Source: Chlamydoabsidia padenii
Taxonomy: Eukaryota; Mucoromycota; Mucoromycetes; Mucorales; Cunninghamellaceae
Length of the DNA stretch: 64,000 nucleotides
Direction: 5' to 3'
Assembly (NCBI GenBank): GCA_025330725.1
Contig: JAIWND010000029.1
Location: forward strand, 294,183 to 358,182
The position numbers and the translations under genes are program-made. Position 1 is the stretch's first letter; each line of letters opens with the position of its first letter. Under the pieces are notes generated by a model. The model worked only from the letters and a program-made list of their open reading frames with translations. It was not told where the DNA came from and did not search any database. Shown in pieces: positions 11,427 to 23,066 of the stretch.

Positions 11427-13641
11427 CTATTCTGATGGACTTTTCTGTTGATCCTTGACCAAGACCGTCGTGCTTCTTGTATGAACAGAGCTGTCCCCAT
11501 AAGCTGTTTTAAATATCTTGATTTGTTCAGTGACATCCTGTAGCATTTCCCAAGCCATTTGATAGATTTCGGTACCTTCCTTGTTGTACATGAGTGAGTT
11601 GGTCAGCATCAAAACAACATCACGTTCGAATTCAACAGTGGTCCGGATTATCTAAAAAAGAGAGTCAATAGTTTAGTCTTCTAATCATGTTTCCATAATA
11701 GTGCTACTCACACCATCTCGAATTCTATTCTTGATTGATTTGAGATCCAGTGGGCGTTTGACAACATTGTAGTAAAGAGGTGCTTGTGCTTCTTTAATAG
11801 GGTTCATAAACATGGTGCCGTTCTTATGATTAGCGATATCACGCCACAGAAGATTGATGTGTTTTTGCCATGTCTTTTGTCGTTGGTCATCCTTATATAC
11901 ACCCACGCTACCACTTCTTCGTTTTTCGGGTGTAGGAGTTGTTATTGTTGTTGTCATTGTTGTTGTTGGTGTTGCCGTGTTACTGTCGCTTTCTGTCCCG
12001 TCATCCCCATCCGTCGCCCAAGGTTGCTTGTTGTCAGTCAAATGAGTGGTGTCGAATAACTGTTGTACCGGTTCAGCGTCAGTAACAGGAGTTGGCTCTG
12101 TCGATTCAATCTCGGGTATTGATTTATGTGTCCATTCTGATCTTGATTCTGGTTGTACTTGTGCTGATGTTGGTGATGAAGGTGCTTGAGGGGATATAGT
12201 TGCTATTGGTTGAGGTGATGGCGAAGACATTGCTGGTATATGTGAGGCTATATCAGATTCTGATGATCTGACTTGGTCCATGGTATCTAAACAAAGACAG
12301 TTAACTACTTTGATCCATCTTGTCCCCTATTATTAGTCTTACCTTTTCCAACAGTGACATTGGTAGATTCCTGATAAAAAGAAGAGACAGGGGAAAGTGG
12401 TTGATCGTTCATCAAGTGCTCCAACCTGGGTCGTTTCGATGATAATTCCGATGGTGTTGGTTGATCCATAGAAGAAGAATCCGTATCATCTGTTAGTCTT
12501 TTGGTGCCAAGTTCGATCGATAGCGGTGCTTCTGTAACAGGTTCTTCGTCAGTGATGGTTGTAGTCCCAGCTTGGTTGTCGGAAGGTACCTCAATCACCA
12601 CCATGTTGCTTGATATATCCATGTTCTTGTCGTTTTCTTCGACCCCACCCAGAGCATGACTTTGTGGTTCCGGTGAGCTTGTGTTATTGTGTTCATGTAG
12701 TAATGGCGCTGAGGGGCTATCTGTCGTGGCAGGATCAATCGTGGTGGAATAGGTATCACTTTTTTCGCTGGTATCAACCTTGTCCATGTGGGTAGAAGGT
12801 GTCGGTGTTGTCTCCATAGCCTTTTGTGGTGATGATGCTGGTGTCCCCACGGTATCTACATTTGTTTCTTCTTTTGTATCTTGTTGTGGTATAATGTCTG
12901 TAGTAGTCGGTTCCATCGACAATAAAGTTTCAGCTGCTGGCGTTTTCGTTGTTTCGACACCTGGTATTACCACATTGCTGCTATTATCCACCGTTTCATG
13001 TGTATCGTCTCCATGTTGTTCCATATTTTCAGTGTTGGCGGGTTTTGACGAGTCTTGTTGATCGTTTGTCAGGTTTGCCAATTTTTGATCCATAGCACCT
13101 GATTTGATATCGTCAATTTCTGATAGGATAGCCATAAACCGACCTTCGTCATCCTTGATTGCTTTCATGAGTTCGTCGATACGTTGAAAGTAGAGATGGC
13201 GGGCTAGTTTGACGACTTTGGGTATATCTTGAGTAATGACAGTGTTAGGTGCTTTTTGTTGTCGGCGACTAGGTATACAAACAAAGGGAGGTGAGTACGA
13301 GCTACTACTACCATGTTCAATATAACGTTTTTTTATTTTTATTTTTATTTTTATTTTTATCTTTATCACATACCTTTCATTGTCCAAGTTTTCGAGCATG
13401 TGATAATACTGTAAGGAGCAATTCTAAAAGATAGATAAAGGTAAAAAGTCAGTAAAGAGTGAATAGTTGTTAGTTGTTTTACCTTTTGAGTAAAGGCCTC
13501 TAGTCGTGCCTGGCCATGCAATAAGGGATGTTGTTTGAGAGTACGTGCCACCTGTGTCCAGTCATTTTCACCATACTTGTTAACCGCCTGAGCCAAAAGG
13601 AGACGTTCCAATGTAGTCCAGTCTGTAGGAATAGCTGACAT
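11427..13641 (-). CDS. BRD8: BRD8-like bromodomain protein (NuA4/TIP60-type complex subunit)
   Basis: Five exons (13641-13483, 13423-13374, 13268-12343, 12286-11712, 11651-11427) give 644 residues. The N-terminus (residues 8-70) is a SANT-like module: WTTLERLLLAQAV, GENDWTQVARTL, then NCSLQYYHMLENL. This is followed by the basic helix KVVKLARHLYFQRIDELMKAI, as in BRD8. Residues about 100-515 are low-complexity Thr/Ser/Pro-rich. The C-terminal bromodomain (about 517-615) starts KTWQKHINLLWRDIANH, continues PLYYNVVKRPLDLKSIKNRI and ends with LTNSLMYNKEGTEIYQMA, which carries the acetyl-lysine-binding Asn. BRD8 belongs to NuA4/TIP60-type acetyltransferase complexes; membership here is inferred from architecture. 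It is divergently transcribed from the gene at 13818. Confidence 0.85.
13327..13365. repeat. hexanucleotide repeat (TTTTTA)n in an intron
   Basis: About six TTTTTA-like units lie in intron 2 of the BRD8-like gene. On the coding strand this is (TAAAAA)n, just downstream of the donor. Confidence 0.8.
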
Positions 13642-13718
13642 GATATTACAAAAAAAACAAAAAAGAAGAGAAAGACAAAGAAGAGAAAAACAAGCTCGAT
13701 GAGACGGAAAAAGATGGA

Positions 13719-13733
13719 ATTTAAAAACCCGAC
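13719..13733 (+). promoter_or_regulatory. CCCG element in bidirectional promoter
   Basis: ATTTAAAAACCCGAC lies about midway between the BRD8-like start (13641) and the Tim17-like start (13818), about 80-90 bp from each. Confidence 0.5.
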
Positions 13734-13817
13734 AGAGCTCCCAAAAACAAAAAAAACAAAAAACAAAAAAAAAAGTTGTTGTTTTTTTCTTCTTTGTCAA
13801 AAATACAACAGCCAACA

Positions 13818-14574
13818 ATGATAAACGAAGATAAACCCACACATACCACTACACCACCAATGCCACAAGTAGATACGGTCATTTCACCACCCTCTTTACC
13901 TACACCTCCTCCTTCAGAACAGTATCGATTTACCTCGGTCCCACCATCCACCTACCCATCCACATCAATCAACACAACACCATCCACCACAGACGATCCA
14001 CTCAGTCGAGCTGGCTTGACACCTAAAACAAGATTACTCGTCTTCTCATCGGTGGGTGGGTTTTGGGGCTTCGGCATTGGCGCATTCATCGGGGGACGAC
14101 AATCTGGGCTTCAGTACCTGGCAGAAAACGCTCATCGATTACCAACGACAGTCCAAGGCTGGTACTTTTATCACAAGACCAAGAACTATCGTGTAATGTT
14201 GGGTGGGGTGAAAAAGGGCATGCGCTTTGCGGTAAAGACAGGTAGTCTTTGCTTTTTGTATGGTCTAGTAGAGGCTGGATTGGATGATATCCGGGGTGAA
14301 GCTGACATCATCAACTCTGTTACTGCTGGTGTTACTACAGGCGCCATCTTCTCGACGATTAGTAAGTACACATACATGCAATGAAAAAGTCAAATAGGTT
14401 AACCTGCGTTTTTGTTTATTAGCCAAGTTAAGTCGAGGAAGTTTTAGGTACTCGATGGTATTTGGTGCTCTCTTTGGTTTGGCAACGGGAGGACTCTCGG
14501 ATCTTCACAAGACTGTCTCTGGTGCTCCTCCTTCCTACATCCAATGGGTATCTGACAAAACTGGCAAAAAGTAG
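13818..14574 (+). CDS. Tim17/Tim22/Tim23-family membrane protein, TIMMDC1-like
   Basis: Two exons (13818-14361, 14423-14574) give 231 residues. ATG at 13818 is the first good start; an upstream extension has no ATG. Residues 1-70 are Pro/Thr/Ser-rich. From about residue 75 there are four hydrophobic segments with small-residue (G-x-x-x-G) packing: GGFWGFGIGAFIGG, KTGSLCFLYGLVEAGLDDIRG, INSVTAGVTTGAIFSTI and FGALFGLATGGLSD. This pattern fits the Tim17 superfamily. The LYGLVEAGLDDIRG segment and the amphipathic stretch before it resemble TIMMDC1, a mitochondrial complex I assembly factor. Subfamily assignment is tentative. Confidence 0.72.
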
Positions 14575-15257
14575 TTTAGAATATATGTTATAATTATATC
14601 ATTAGAATAGCAGGGGATTGTTTTTATTAATGCCAGGTTTTGGTACAATAAATAAAAAGATGGCGCTAGTCAATTGCATATGTTGAATTTAGGTATCTAT
14701 TGTATTTAGTTATCTTGATATAGGTAGATCGGGGACTGATTTAGAGTTAAAAGTATGCGTGTGTTTCTAACAGGGGATGTAACTTTATCTCTCCTGGATG
14801 GAACAATGATGGATTGTTATACATAGGTATGTGGTAATGTATCCCAGCTTGATGGTACCCAAAACATCGGTGAGTCTTTTTACTCAGTTTGAGGGAAGGT
14901 GGAATAGATGGGGTTAGTCTTGATTCTTATGTTTAATACAAACTTGAATGGATTGAGCTGTCATCGGATCACTATAGCAAAGTGAAAAAGTCCAATACAG
15001 CATCTCAATCGCATGAATCGGGATTTTAAAATACAGATCCCGCTAGAAAACAAAAAATGAAGGTAGAGTCCGTTTGCATGATTCTATCATAACATATAGT
15101 AATAAACCGTTTATTGTATTTAAAAAAAAAACGATGTAAGGCATAAAACAAACATATAAAATATTATAAAATAAGACTATATCAAGTATGTACATATCAT
15201 AAAAAAGTCCCCCTATAGAGATACTATCAAAGCACTCCAGCCTAATCTATCTTTTAT
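14575..15257. other. convergent spacer with inverted CCCG elements
   Basis: No gene is supported between the Tim17-like (+) and Crz1-like (-) 3' ends. At 15017-15044 two CCCG elements face each other (ATCGGGATTTTAAAAT then ACAGATCCCGCT), unusual for a purely 3' spacer. The tract aaaaaaaaac lies at 15122-15131. Confidence 0.5.
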
Positions 15258-16139
15258 TCATGCAGAGGGAGTTGCCTTTTTACGTTTCAAGGTGGAGCAG
15301 CCAATTTCTCCATCTTCAGACATACGTTGGTGACGACTTAATGCATCTTGACGAGCAAAACACTTGAAACAAAGAAAACAAAAGAATGGTTTGACCCCTA
15401 AATGTAATTTCGCATGTCGGTTTCGATCGTGTTGGCGGGCAAATGTCTTGGAACAATGCGGGCATTCAAATGGTTTTTCATTGGTATGTGTACGTCGATG
15501 AGATTTTAAATTGTAAGGTCGAGTAAATGATTTATCGCATCCGGGCACATCGCATTTGTAGGGTGAAGATGGTTTTGTCTTTTTTGTGGTAGGTGGTGGT
15601 GGTGATACCTTGTTGACAGGTGAAGGGGGGAGGTGACTGAAATTCAAATTCCGCATTTGGTTTGCATAAGGGACGGATTTTCGTTTGCATGATTTTTTTT
15701 TACTAGCGGGTTCTTGTGTATGAGTAGGTGGGTTGGTGTCGACATGTGGTACAGGATCATTCACAGGTGCCTCAGCCGTCATCATCATGGTGATCATTGG
15801 ATCAAATGAAGGATAGGTCATTGGAGGAACCACAAGAGGATTATAGTTGAAAGAGTTTAAATCATAAAAAGGATCCAACTGCCAATCATTAGTGTTGTTG
15901 TTGTTGTTTGCATAGTTGAGATTTTCTTGTGGAGGATAGCATCCCATTGCCATTACCGAAGGCGGCGTTTGAATTTCTTGATGTGGAGGCATGAATTGAT
16001 CGTCCTGAATCAATGAGTATGTGGGAGAACTAAGAGGAGTGGAAAGTGTAGGTGAAGGTTGATAGTAATAAGGGGTTTCTAATAGCACGTTGTAATCAAA
16101 TTGTTTGTCGTTGATGTTTTCGACTTGGTGGTAGATCAT
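15258..16139 (-). CDS. CRZ1: C2H2 zinc-finger transcription factor, Crz1-like
   Basis: Single exon, 293 residues from ATG at 16139. The frame stays open further upstream, but that part reads as AT-rich 5' UTR. The N-terminal half is Asn/Pro/Tyr-rich and probably activating. Three C-terminal fingers follow: [40 protein letters not shown], and an atypical third finger [19 protein letters not shown] ending in SEDGEIGC. The motifs [20 protein letters not shown] and [10 protein letters not shown] are diagnostic of calcineurin-responsive Crz1 factors, which enter the nucleus on Ca2+ signalling. A PHVDT-type calcineurin docking site is not obvious. A CCCG element lies about 250 bp upstream. Confidence 0.82.
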   Translation of the reverse strand: MIYHQVENINDKQFDYNVLLETPYYYQPSPTLSTPLSSPTYSLIQDDQFMPPHQEIQTPPSVMAMGCYPPQENLNYANNNNNTNDWQLDPFYDLNSFNYNPLVVPPMTYPSFDPMITMMMTAEAPVNDPVPHVDTNPPTHTQEPASKKKSCKRKSVPYANQMRNLNFSHLPPSPVNKVSPPPPTTKKTKPSSPYKCDVPGCDKSFTRPYNLKSHRRTHTNEKPFECPHCSKTFARQHDRNRHAKLHLGVKPFFCFLCFKCFARQDALSRHQRMSEDGEIGCSTLKRKKATPSA

Positions 16140-16456
16140 GCTATAGTAAGACAAAGACAAAATGATAATTATAAAAATAAAAATAAAAAGGAGGGAGAGA
16201 TCATCAGAAAAAACACAATGGTATTTATATATATTCATCCAATCCGTCCCACTCTGACACTTTATTAACAACGATGCGCCACACCACCTTTTTTACACAT
16301 ATTATATGATTTCATGACAAAGATATCATAATGCGCCCCTCCAGTGAAGAAGGGTGTAACAGAAAAAAAGTTTATTGATTTTCTAATTTTAAAACCCGCC
16401 GACCAATTAAGTAAAAATAGACTATAGACTAAACACTAATTAAAAATAACCAAACT
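16140..16456. other. spacer upstream of the Crz1-like gene
   Basis: This holds the 5' flank of the Crz1-like gene (TATA-like tatttatatatattc near 16220) and the 3' flank of the Lam gene. The CCCG element ATTTTAAAACCCGCC is at 16386-16400. Confidence 0.55.
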
Positions 16457-19400
16457 TTAACTACGGTTGAGCCCCACAGAAGATTCAAGTGTCTTGTTAA
16501 TTTCATTGCATAATACCAGGTGATTGTGGCTAGAGTCAGATTGCTGTTCCAAGGAGTCCACCATATCAAAGTCGATACATTGAGAGCGTTGATCCAGTAA
16601 CCAAGTCCAGTATTCGTTTTCCATCAATTGTTGATCCATACCATTGAGCATGTTGAAGGTAGTCAGCAGTTCATACCTGATTACCGCCAGCTGTTCCCTA
16701 GTGTAGGCAAGTTCTGCTGCGATTAAACGTAGATGAATGTTGAGCCATTGGTAATTCCAATTCCCGAAGTCGGATCTTGAATTTTTAAATGCCTGATATG
16801 TACTATTTAAAATCACAAAAGAGGTCAGTCAATACAATTTATCCCGCCCCTCCTCCATGCAACGTACTGTACCTAGAGTTATATTGATCCAATTTGACAT
16901 TGTTTCCATTGACCAAAGATTCCAAATCGATGAGATGTACTGCACGCCGTGATAAATTGCCCATAGAGTTGTCGATGAATCCAGCAGAGTGTGACAATGT
17001 GAATGGTGACCTTGTTCGCAGCAACGTGGTGGAGAAGAGCAAGAGCAGAGCCACGCCCACAAAAATAACGAGTCTCTGGGGGCTGAGTATCGTGGCACTA
17101 GCAAGAATGTTCGATTGCATTGTATCCCCCTCTTGTTTTGTGTTACCTACGACGTCTTGCTGATCCAGGGTTGAGGTGCCTTGTTGTTCCATTAATCCAG
17201 TGGCATTGCGCTGCTTTTGTTGCTTTTTCGAGTCATCCGCTGATTTATCCTGTGTCGCAAACCGTTCAACAATGAGAGTCAAAGCAGAAATGGTTTCGCC
17301 CATACCTTTGAGAGCCGCGCGATTGATCATTCCTACAATAAAAAAAAAAAACATACGCACATCGTAAGCATTTTTTTGTTGTCTACAATTGTATACATTA
17401 CCTTTTACCATCACACTCTTCAGCCATTTTACACCAATATTACAGACCAGACGACATGTGTTGGGTGAGTTGTAAGTGATACAAAACTTCATCGTAGGTA
17501 TAAATGCATCCGCATATGGTAACATCGGTACTTTTGTGGTGATCGTGAATACATAACATCTAAAAACAGATATCATGTGAATTAAGTTCATTTAGTCTAT
17601 CTATTTTTTTTTTCTTTTTGGAGGATTCCATTACTGTAATACTTACAATTCTATTTCTTGCTTGAGGATCTGATGTGTTTCGATGACTTCTGCATCTTTT
17701 GCTTTTACTACAGAATATCAAAAAAGTCATGTTAGTAATCAACATTCATAAAAGGTGATATAACTTACCCATTGGGTTTGGCATAGTGTAATTCAATATC
17801 CTTTCCACATTTGTATCGCTGATTTGTTGCCAGTCTGATGCCGAAGGAGCTAGAAACACATAAAAAAGAGAAGGTTATGTATTAGACCCCGATCTTCGTC
17901 GCCAATTCCAGTTTGTTCTTTTGCTTACCTGAATTTCCTTTTTCTTTGTTTAGTTGCTCCCAGCAAGTCGTTCCAAACATAAAGTCATATAATGCCTGAG
18001 CACTAATCGGTAGATCCAATTCCGCCTGAGTTTTATCCAGATGGTCATCGCAGCCACAAACGACGGGTTCCGTTGGTAGTTGTTTTGTAGTGGTATCAGT
18101 GTTGCTATCGTCGTCTTGTATGGATGTCATCCCCTTACTGTCGACTTTGCTTTCCTTCAAGTTGTCTGTCGTTACTGTGGTATTGTTTTCCGAAATTGAT
18201 TTTTTGCTGGGTTTCTTGGTCAGATGCGCTTCGACTTTGGCATTACGTGCTTCATTGGCAGCTTCCATGGCTGCTGCTAAGGCACCGGCGGCTGGAGAAG
18301 TGCTACGATGTTGTTGTTCCATCAATAGTTTGGCACCACTGAGCCCACTACTTTCGGAGAGCGAGGATGAGATCGATGATGGTGATGAGGAGTGAATGTC
18401 GAGGCCGCTGTTATGTTCGAATATCGCCTGAGGCTCGGTGGTTAATCGTGCTTGAGCTTGAACAGTGATTGGTGTAACCGCCGCATTGGATGTGGTGGTT
18501 GCAATGATTTGGCTGGTTGGTGTTTTTGATTTGATCTTTCCAATGGTTGTGCACCGAATAGCATCAAATAGAGATTGGTCGTCCAGTTTCTACAAAGACG
18601 GATGGATTAGTACCTTTTTTCCTTCTTCTTTTTTCCTTCCTACCTCTGAGCGTGCTACATTCTTGGTCGCTATTCGTAAACGTTCTACGATAAGTTCTGC
18701 TATTTCGAGCCATAATCCAAAACAGTAGGTGCGCGATGATGCTTCTTTGGTGTCGATATACATCAGCATGCCTTGAGATGTCTCAGAGCGTATCTTCTCC
18801 AAACGTGTCGTCTTGATGCTTTTGAGTGGAATGACCAACTAGAGACAAATAGATGAAAGTCAGTAAGAATATATTACTTTACTTTTATTTATTTTTATTT
18901 AGTTATTACTTACAGCATTCACACATGTCATCATTCGGCAGCTGTAAAACCAAAGTCGCTTTTGAGTCATATAAATGGTGCCACTATATCCATTCCCGGT
19001 ACTGTGCTGATTTGTATCCAAGTTGGTGTCCATGTCGCTATCGGTGTCTTCTGTCTTTGGTGGGCTTGATTGGCGATAAAAGGAGGCAGAAAACACTACA
19101 AAAGATAAATAATATTAGTGTCATTGATTTCTTTTCCATTCTCCATCAAATATTTACCATCCAGCACAATTTCATCATCAGGCACACGAGCAAAATATCG
19201 TCGGAGTTCACGTTGGGCGACCACCAAGTCGTCAGAGTAGTTATTCAACCTCACTTTAGGGACATCCAGTTCCACCTTGTTGGGCCATATCACATACGCA
19301 CCAGGTTCTTGATTATTCCTAGGTTTTTGAATCCACCCATCAATTGAATCCGAATCCACCTCGACATTGTTGGCTGTTAACGCAGACATAAGCCAAGGCA

Positions 19401-21755
19401 TAGACCAGGAGGATACAGTAGAGGCAGTCGTAGTGCGCCTAACAGAAGTGTTAATATGTTGTTGATCGCCATGAGATAATGATTGTTGGTCTGTGATGCT
19501 GTCGGTTGCATCAAAGTGCTGTTGTTTGGTATTGCTGCTTTCCCGGATCATCAAGGTGGTCAATGCCGAAGTGGTGGAGATTTCGTTCATCAAGTAGTCA
19601 GTGGCCACTGGGCTTTGTCGACAAGTGTATAAACCCTGGACTGATGGTATTGAGGGCGGTGATACAGATAAAGTGACCAGATGCTGATCGTTTCCGGGTT
19701 TTCGGATGGATGTCGCCGCCTTTGGAGACAGAAGAGCCCGAGGAATGGCCATTTCTTCAACTGACCATGTGTGTTCCTTCCCATAAAGTTCCTTTGCACA
19801 TTCAATCGCCCGCAACCATTGCTGCATATCTTGTTCTGTTTCAGCTTGTAAAAAGAAGGAGCTAAGACACAATTAACAAAAAAAATTAGTTGGTAATTTG
19901 CATGAATGTCAATATGAGACTTTTTACCTTTCAGGTCCATGTACTTTGAAGCAAAAACGTCGATAAATATCAGTATATATGCGATATTGTAAAGAAGAAT
20001 CGACAGGAATGCGATCACCGATTACCAGAGCCCCTTTTACCTTGTTAACCGTTGAAACAGAGTATTGACCAAACCAACCATCTTTCAGGAAAAACCAATG
20101 CCGAGTCCATATATAGCGAGATGGTTTTCCAACAGCAATACGGCAAAACAGATATCCTTGTTTGATATGACGGCATTTTTGAGTAGTTGAAGAGTATGTT
20201 GAGGTTGATAATATCGACGAAGAAGAAGGCTTGGCCACAAGAGAGGTATGTATATCTTCAAAAGAGGTGGAGGAAGGTAAAGATGTACTGCTGCCTATTG
20301 TCGGATGAGTGCCTGGAGGTGAATCAGTACCATTATCATCATCTGATAAAGAGTCAAATGCTGAAGAGTTGGTGATGGCGGCCAGTTGATCGTTGGTGGA
20401 AATGGAATATCGTTTGAGTGACCGATGTGGTCTAATTTGGCGAATATATATATCCTCTAAAGCTTGTGTAGACTGCTGAATTCGTTCCAACTGGTAATCG
20501 CATGTTGCTATACTCTTTCAAGAAGAAAAAAAAAAAAGACATAAAGAAATTAGTAAATGTAATCAATCATTCCTTTCCATTTACTTCGTCCAGCCATTGT
20601 CGCCAACCAGGAATCATGCTACGAGCGGAGTTTTGAGAGAGGAGAGAGAGATTCAAGTGATCAAGATGACCAATGAGCCCAGAAGAGAAGCAATCGACCA
20701 ACATATGTTCCACCTTTGACTTGAGATTAATGAGTTGCATAAAATAGGTTCCACTGGCACGCACATAGGATTTTTGAATATCAAACATTTGAAATGCATC
20801 TTCCCGAAGTGCACTTGGTTCCTTTTGCTTGCTAAGATTGCTGTATCGAGACAAGTGATTTTCATATTTGTCAAATGTCTTTTCAAATGTCCTCCGCATA
20901 TCCTAACGATGTATAATAAACATCAAAGACAAAAACAAAAGTATGTTGGTTTAATTAGTCCTGAAGAGTTCAAATATTACCATATACACATGTTTCACTA
21001 GTTTTTTTTTTTTTTTTTTTTTTTTTTTCTTTTACCTTGAATTCCTTCATATCCATTTTTAGCAAGCTCTGTAAGGGTTGTAATAGAGATTTATTCAGAT
21101 CATCAACCTTTGTTAGTTAAAATTAAAAATAAAATAAAAGTAGGATGTTAATCATTTGTCACTTTTTTCATTTATCCTTACACACTTACTAATTTCACCT
21201 TGGCCGATAAACTGCATTCTAAGGCACTAGCAAATCCATTGATGGCCATTGATGCAACCTGGGAATCTAAGAGATATAATAAAAAAGAAAGGGTCAGTTG
21301 TCTATGTACTGTACATATTCATATCGATTTCCATTTCGAATGCATATTCCCCTCTTTATATTATAGCAAAAGAATACTTACTACCAATAAAGGCATATTC
21401 CTTTTCACCTGGAACAAGCTGTTTACATAGTTGACTTGTATATGTATTGGTTTCTATAAAAGACAATAAAAAGAAAGTTAGTATAATACAATTATTATTC
21501 ACCTTGTTTGAAGAGAAGGGGGAGAGGAAACTTACTTGATAAAGAGTCAAGGAATTGCTTCAGTCCACGGACAAACCCTTCAAGCCATCGTTCAAAGTGA
21601 TCAGATTGTTCAGCTACTTGTTCAAGATTAGATCGGAAGGCAGGTGAATCTAGTATGACATCTTGAAGCGTGAGGACATTTGGAGGGAATGAGATTAGTT
21701 GCGGAGGAGGTTGGTCATTCTTGGTAGTCGTCAATGGTATCGTTGTTGTAACCAT
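16457..21755 (-). CDS. Sip3/Lam-type sterol-transfer protein (BAR-PH-GRAM-VASt-TM)
   Basis: Fifteen exons close in frame to 1397 residues: 21755-21536, 21453-21382, 21266-21190, 21107-21036, 20902-20585, 20514-19928, 19861-19158, 19095-18914, 18838-18644, 18589-17929, 17849-17769, 17707-17647, 17559-17402, 17332-16873, 16802-16457. Residues 1-260 are a helical BAR-like region (LEQVAEQSDHFERWLEG, KTFDKYENHLSRYSNLSKQ). A PH domain lies at about 367-475 (IKQGYLFCR, WTRHWFFLKDG, TEQDMQQWLRAIECA), followed by a GRAM-like segment (about 650-800, GTIYMTQKRLWFYS). A VASt domain follows at about 1005-1150 (ISAQALYDFMFG, TTKVPMLPYADAF). A membrane anchor is at about 1205-1225 (RLVIFVGVALLLLFSTTLL). Lam/Sip3 proteins sit at ER contact sites and move sterols. 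The order matches yeast Lam1/Sip3 closely. Confidence 0.87.
21001..21030. repeat. poly-T tract in a Lam-gene intron
   Basis: About 28 T residues near 21002-21028, inside the intron between exons 4 and 5 of the Lam-type gene and close to the exon 4 donor. On the coding strand it is poly-A. Confidence 0.85.
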
Positions 21756-22087
21756 CAAGTGTATGTGTGTGTGTTTGTATGTATATGAAGGGAATGGGGT
21801 GGGGAAACTATGATTAAAGAATTGAGGAGTAGGGGAGAGAAGAAAGGGGAAAGAAAAAAGAAAAAAGAAAAAATGGAAGAGCATAAAAAATGAATCGGCG
21901 GCCAATGAAATTGCTTCATTCTTCCAAAGGGCACGCAGGTTGGAGGAATCAGAATCAACATGAATATCAAACACCATCTATAGACCACATGATCGAATCA
22001 ATATAACCACTTTATTACAATACAACTAAACTACAACAATAACAGATGTAAATAAAGTGGAGGATGACCTAGTCAAGTAAAACTATT
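21756..22087. other. spacer between Lam-type gene and glutaredoxin
   Basis: CT-rich on the minus strand just upstream of the Lam-type start, with a (TG)n-like run near 21763-21776. I see no gene; the upstream open extension of the first Lam exon is probably 5' UTR. Confidence 0.5.
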
Positions 22088-22577
22088 CTAAGCCAAAAGT
22101 TTTTGAAGGGATCCGTTAGAGTTGGCAGCTTGGACCTTGTCGTTTCCACCAATATGTTGTTGAGCCACAAAGACATTGGGTACAGTTCTTTGACCGGTCT
22201 TTTGCAAAAGATAAGCTTGGATAGCTTGACCATCGTCTATTTAAAAACAACAAAATAACTTGATTAGTAATCGCTTACCAAGACACTATCAAGACACTAC
22301 CAAGCCAAACACACACACTTTTGATTTTTTATTTACCTCTTTCATCAAGTTCGACAACAACAGCATCGACACCTAGTTGGTTAAAGAGTTTCTTGGTGGC
22401 GCTACAGTAAGGACAATAGCTCTTGGAGAAGACTACAACCTATTATATATAAAAGCAAAACGTGAATAACTAGAGTGAACAACCTCAAACACGTCTACGT
22501 TTACACATTCCCTTTTCTAGTTCTATTACCTTGTTGTTTTGAATGAGTTCTTCCACGTATTGTTCGACGTTAACCAT
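22088..22577 (-). CDS. GRX1: dithiol glutaredoxin
   Basis: Three exons (22577-22530, 22439-22337, 22236-22088) give 99 residues, the usual size of a class I glutaredoxin. Glutaredoxins reduce disulfides and glutathione mixed disulfides using GSH. The active site is C-P-Y-C (FSKSYCPYCSATK, about residues 20-32). The GSH-contact segment TVPNVFVAQQHIGGNDKVQ carries the cis-Pro TVP motif and the GG-D pair. There is no signal or transit peptide, so it is likely cytosolic. A CCCG element lies 80-90 bp upstream. Confidence 0.93.
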
Positions 22578-23066
22578 GGTATAAAAAGTAAGTAAAAGTG
22601 AATTGGATGAAAAGAAAAAAGAGAAAGGAAAAAAAAGAAAAACAAGTTTTATACATACAAATCCCGATCCCAGGTATTTCAAATTGCGCCATCTCGATCT
22701 AAAACTGCAAAGTTTTATCCTGTGTAACTCCGAGGACACACAGCATGAATGAAATGAATAATCATCCACAACGTCATTCACCAGATATGTGCACTTGGCA
22801 GGTCCGATCAAAAGAAGTCAATGTTTCAAATAATATCATGCAATGGTTATAGGCAAGAGGTATAGTATATTTTATTATAAATGTAAGCAATATTTGGTGT
22901 GTGTGTGTGTGTGTGTGTGTGTGATATATTGGATTAATGAGGTAATGAGGGATAGAATTAAGCTACATGATTAATAGATAGTAATAATAAGTAAAATGTA
23001 AAATGGAATACTACGTAGAGGACAATAGGTATAAGGGGCGGGGGAAAAAAAAAGAGGGGACAAGAA
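22578..23066. other. spacer with TG microsatellite
   Basis: Gene-free. It contains a CCCG element at 22657-22669 (ACAAATCCCGATC, upstream of glutaredoxin) and a (TG)12-like microsatellite at about 22898-22923. Confidence 0.6.

Noticed and set aside
22898..22923. TG repeat as a regulatory element or replication origin
   Set aside because: It is a simple microsatellite with no flanking structure to support a function.
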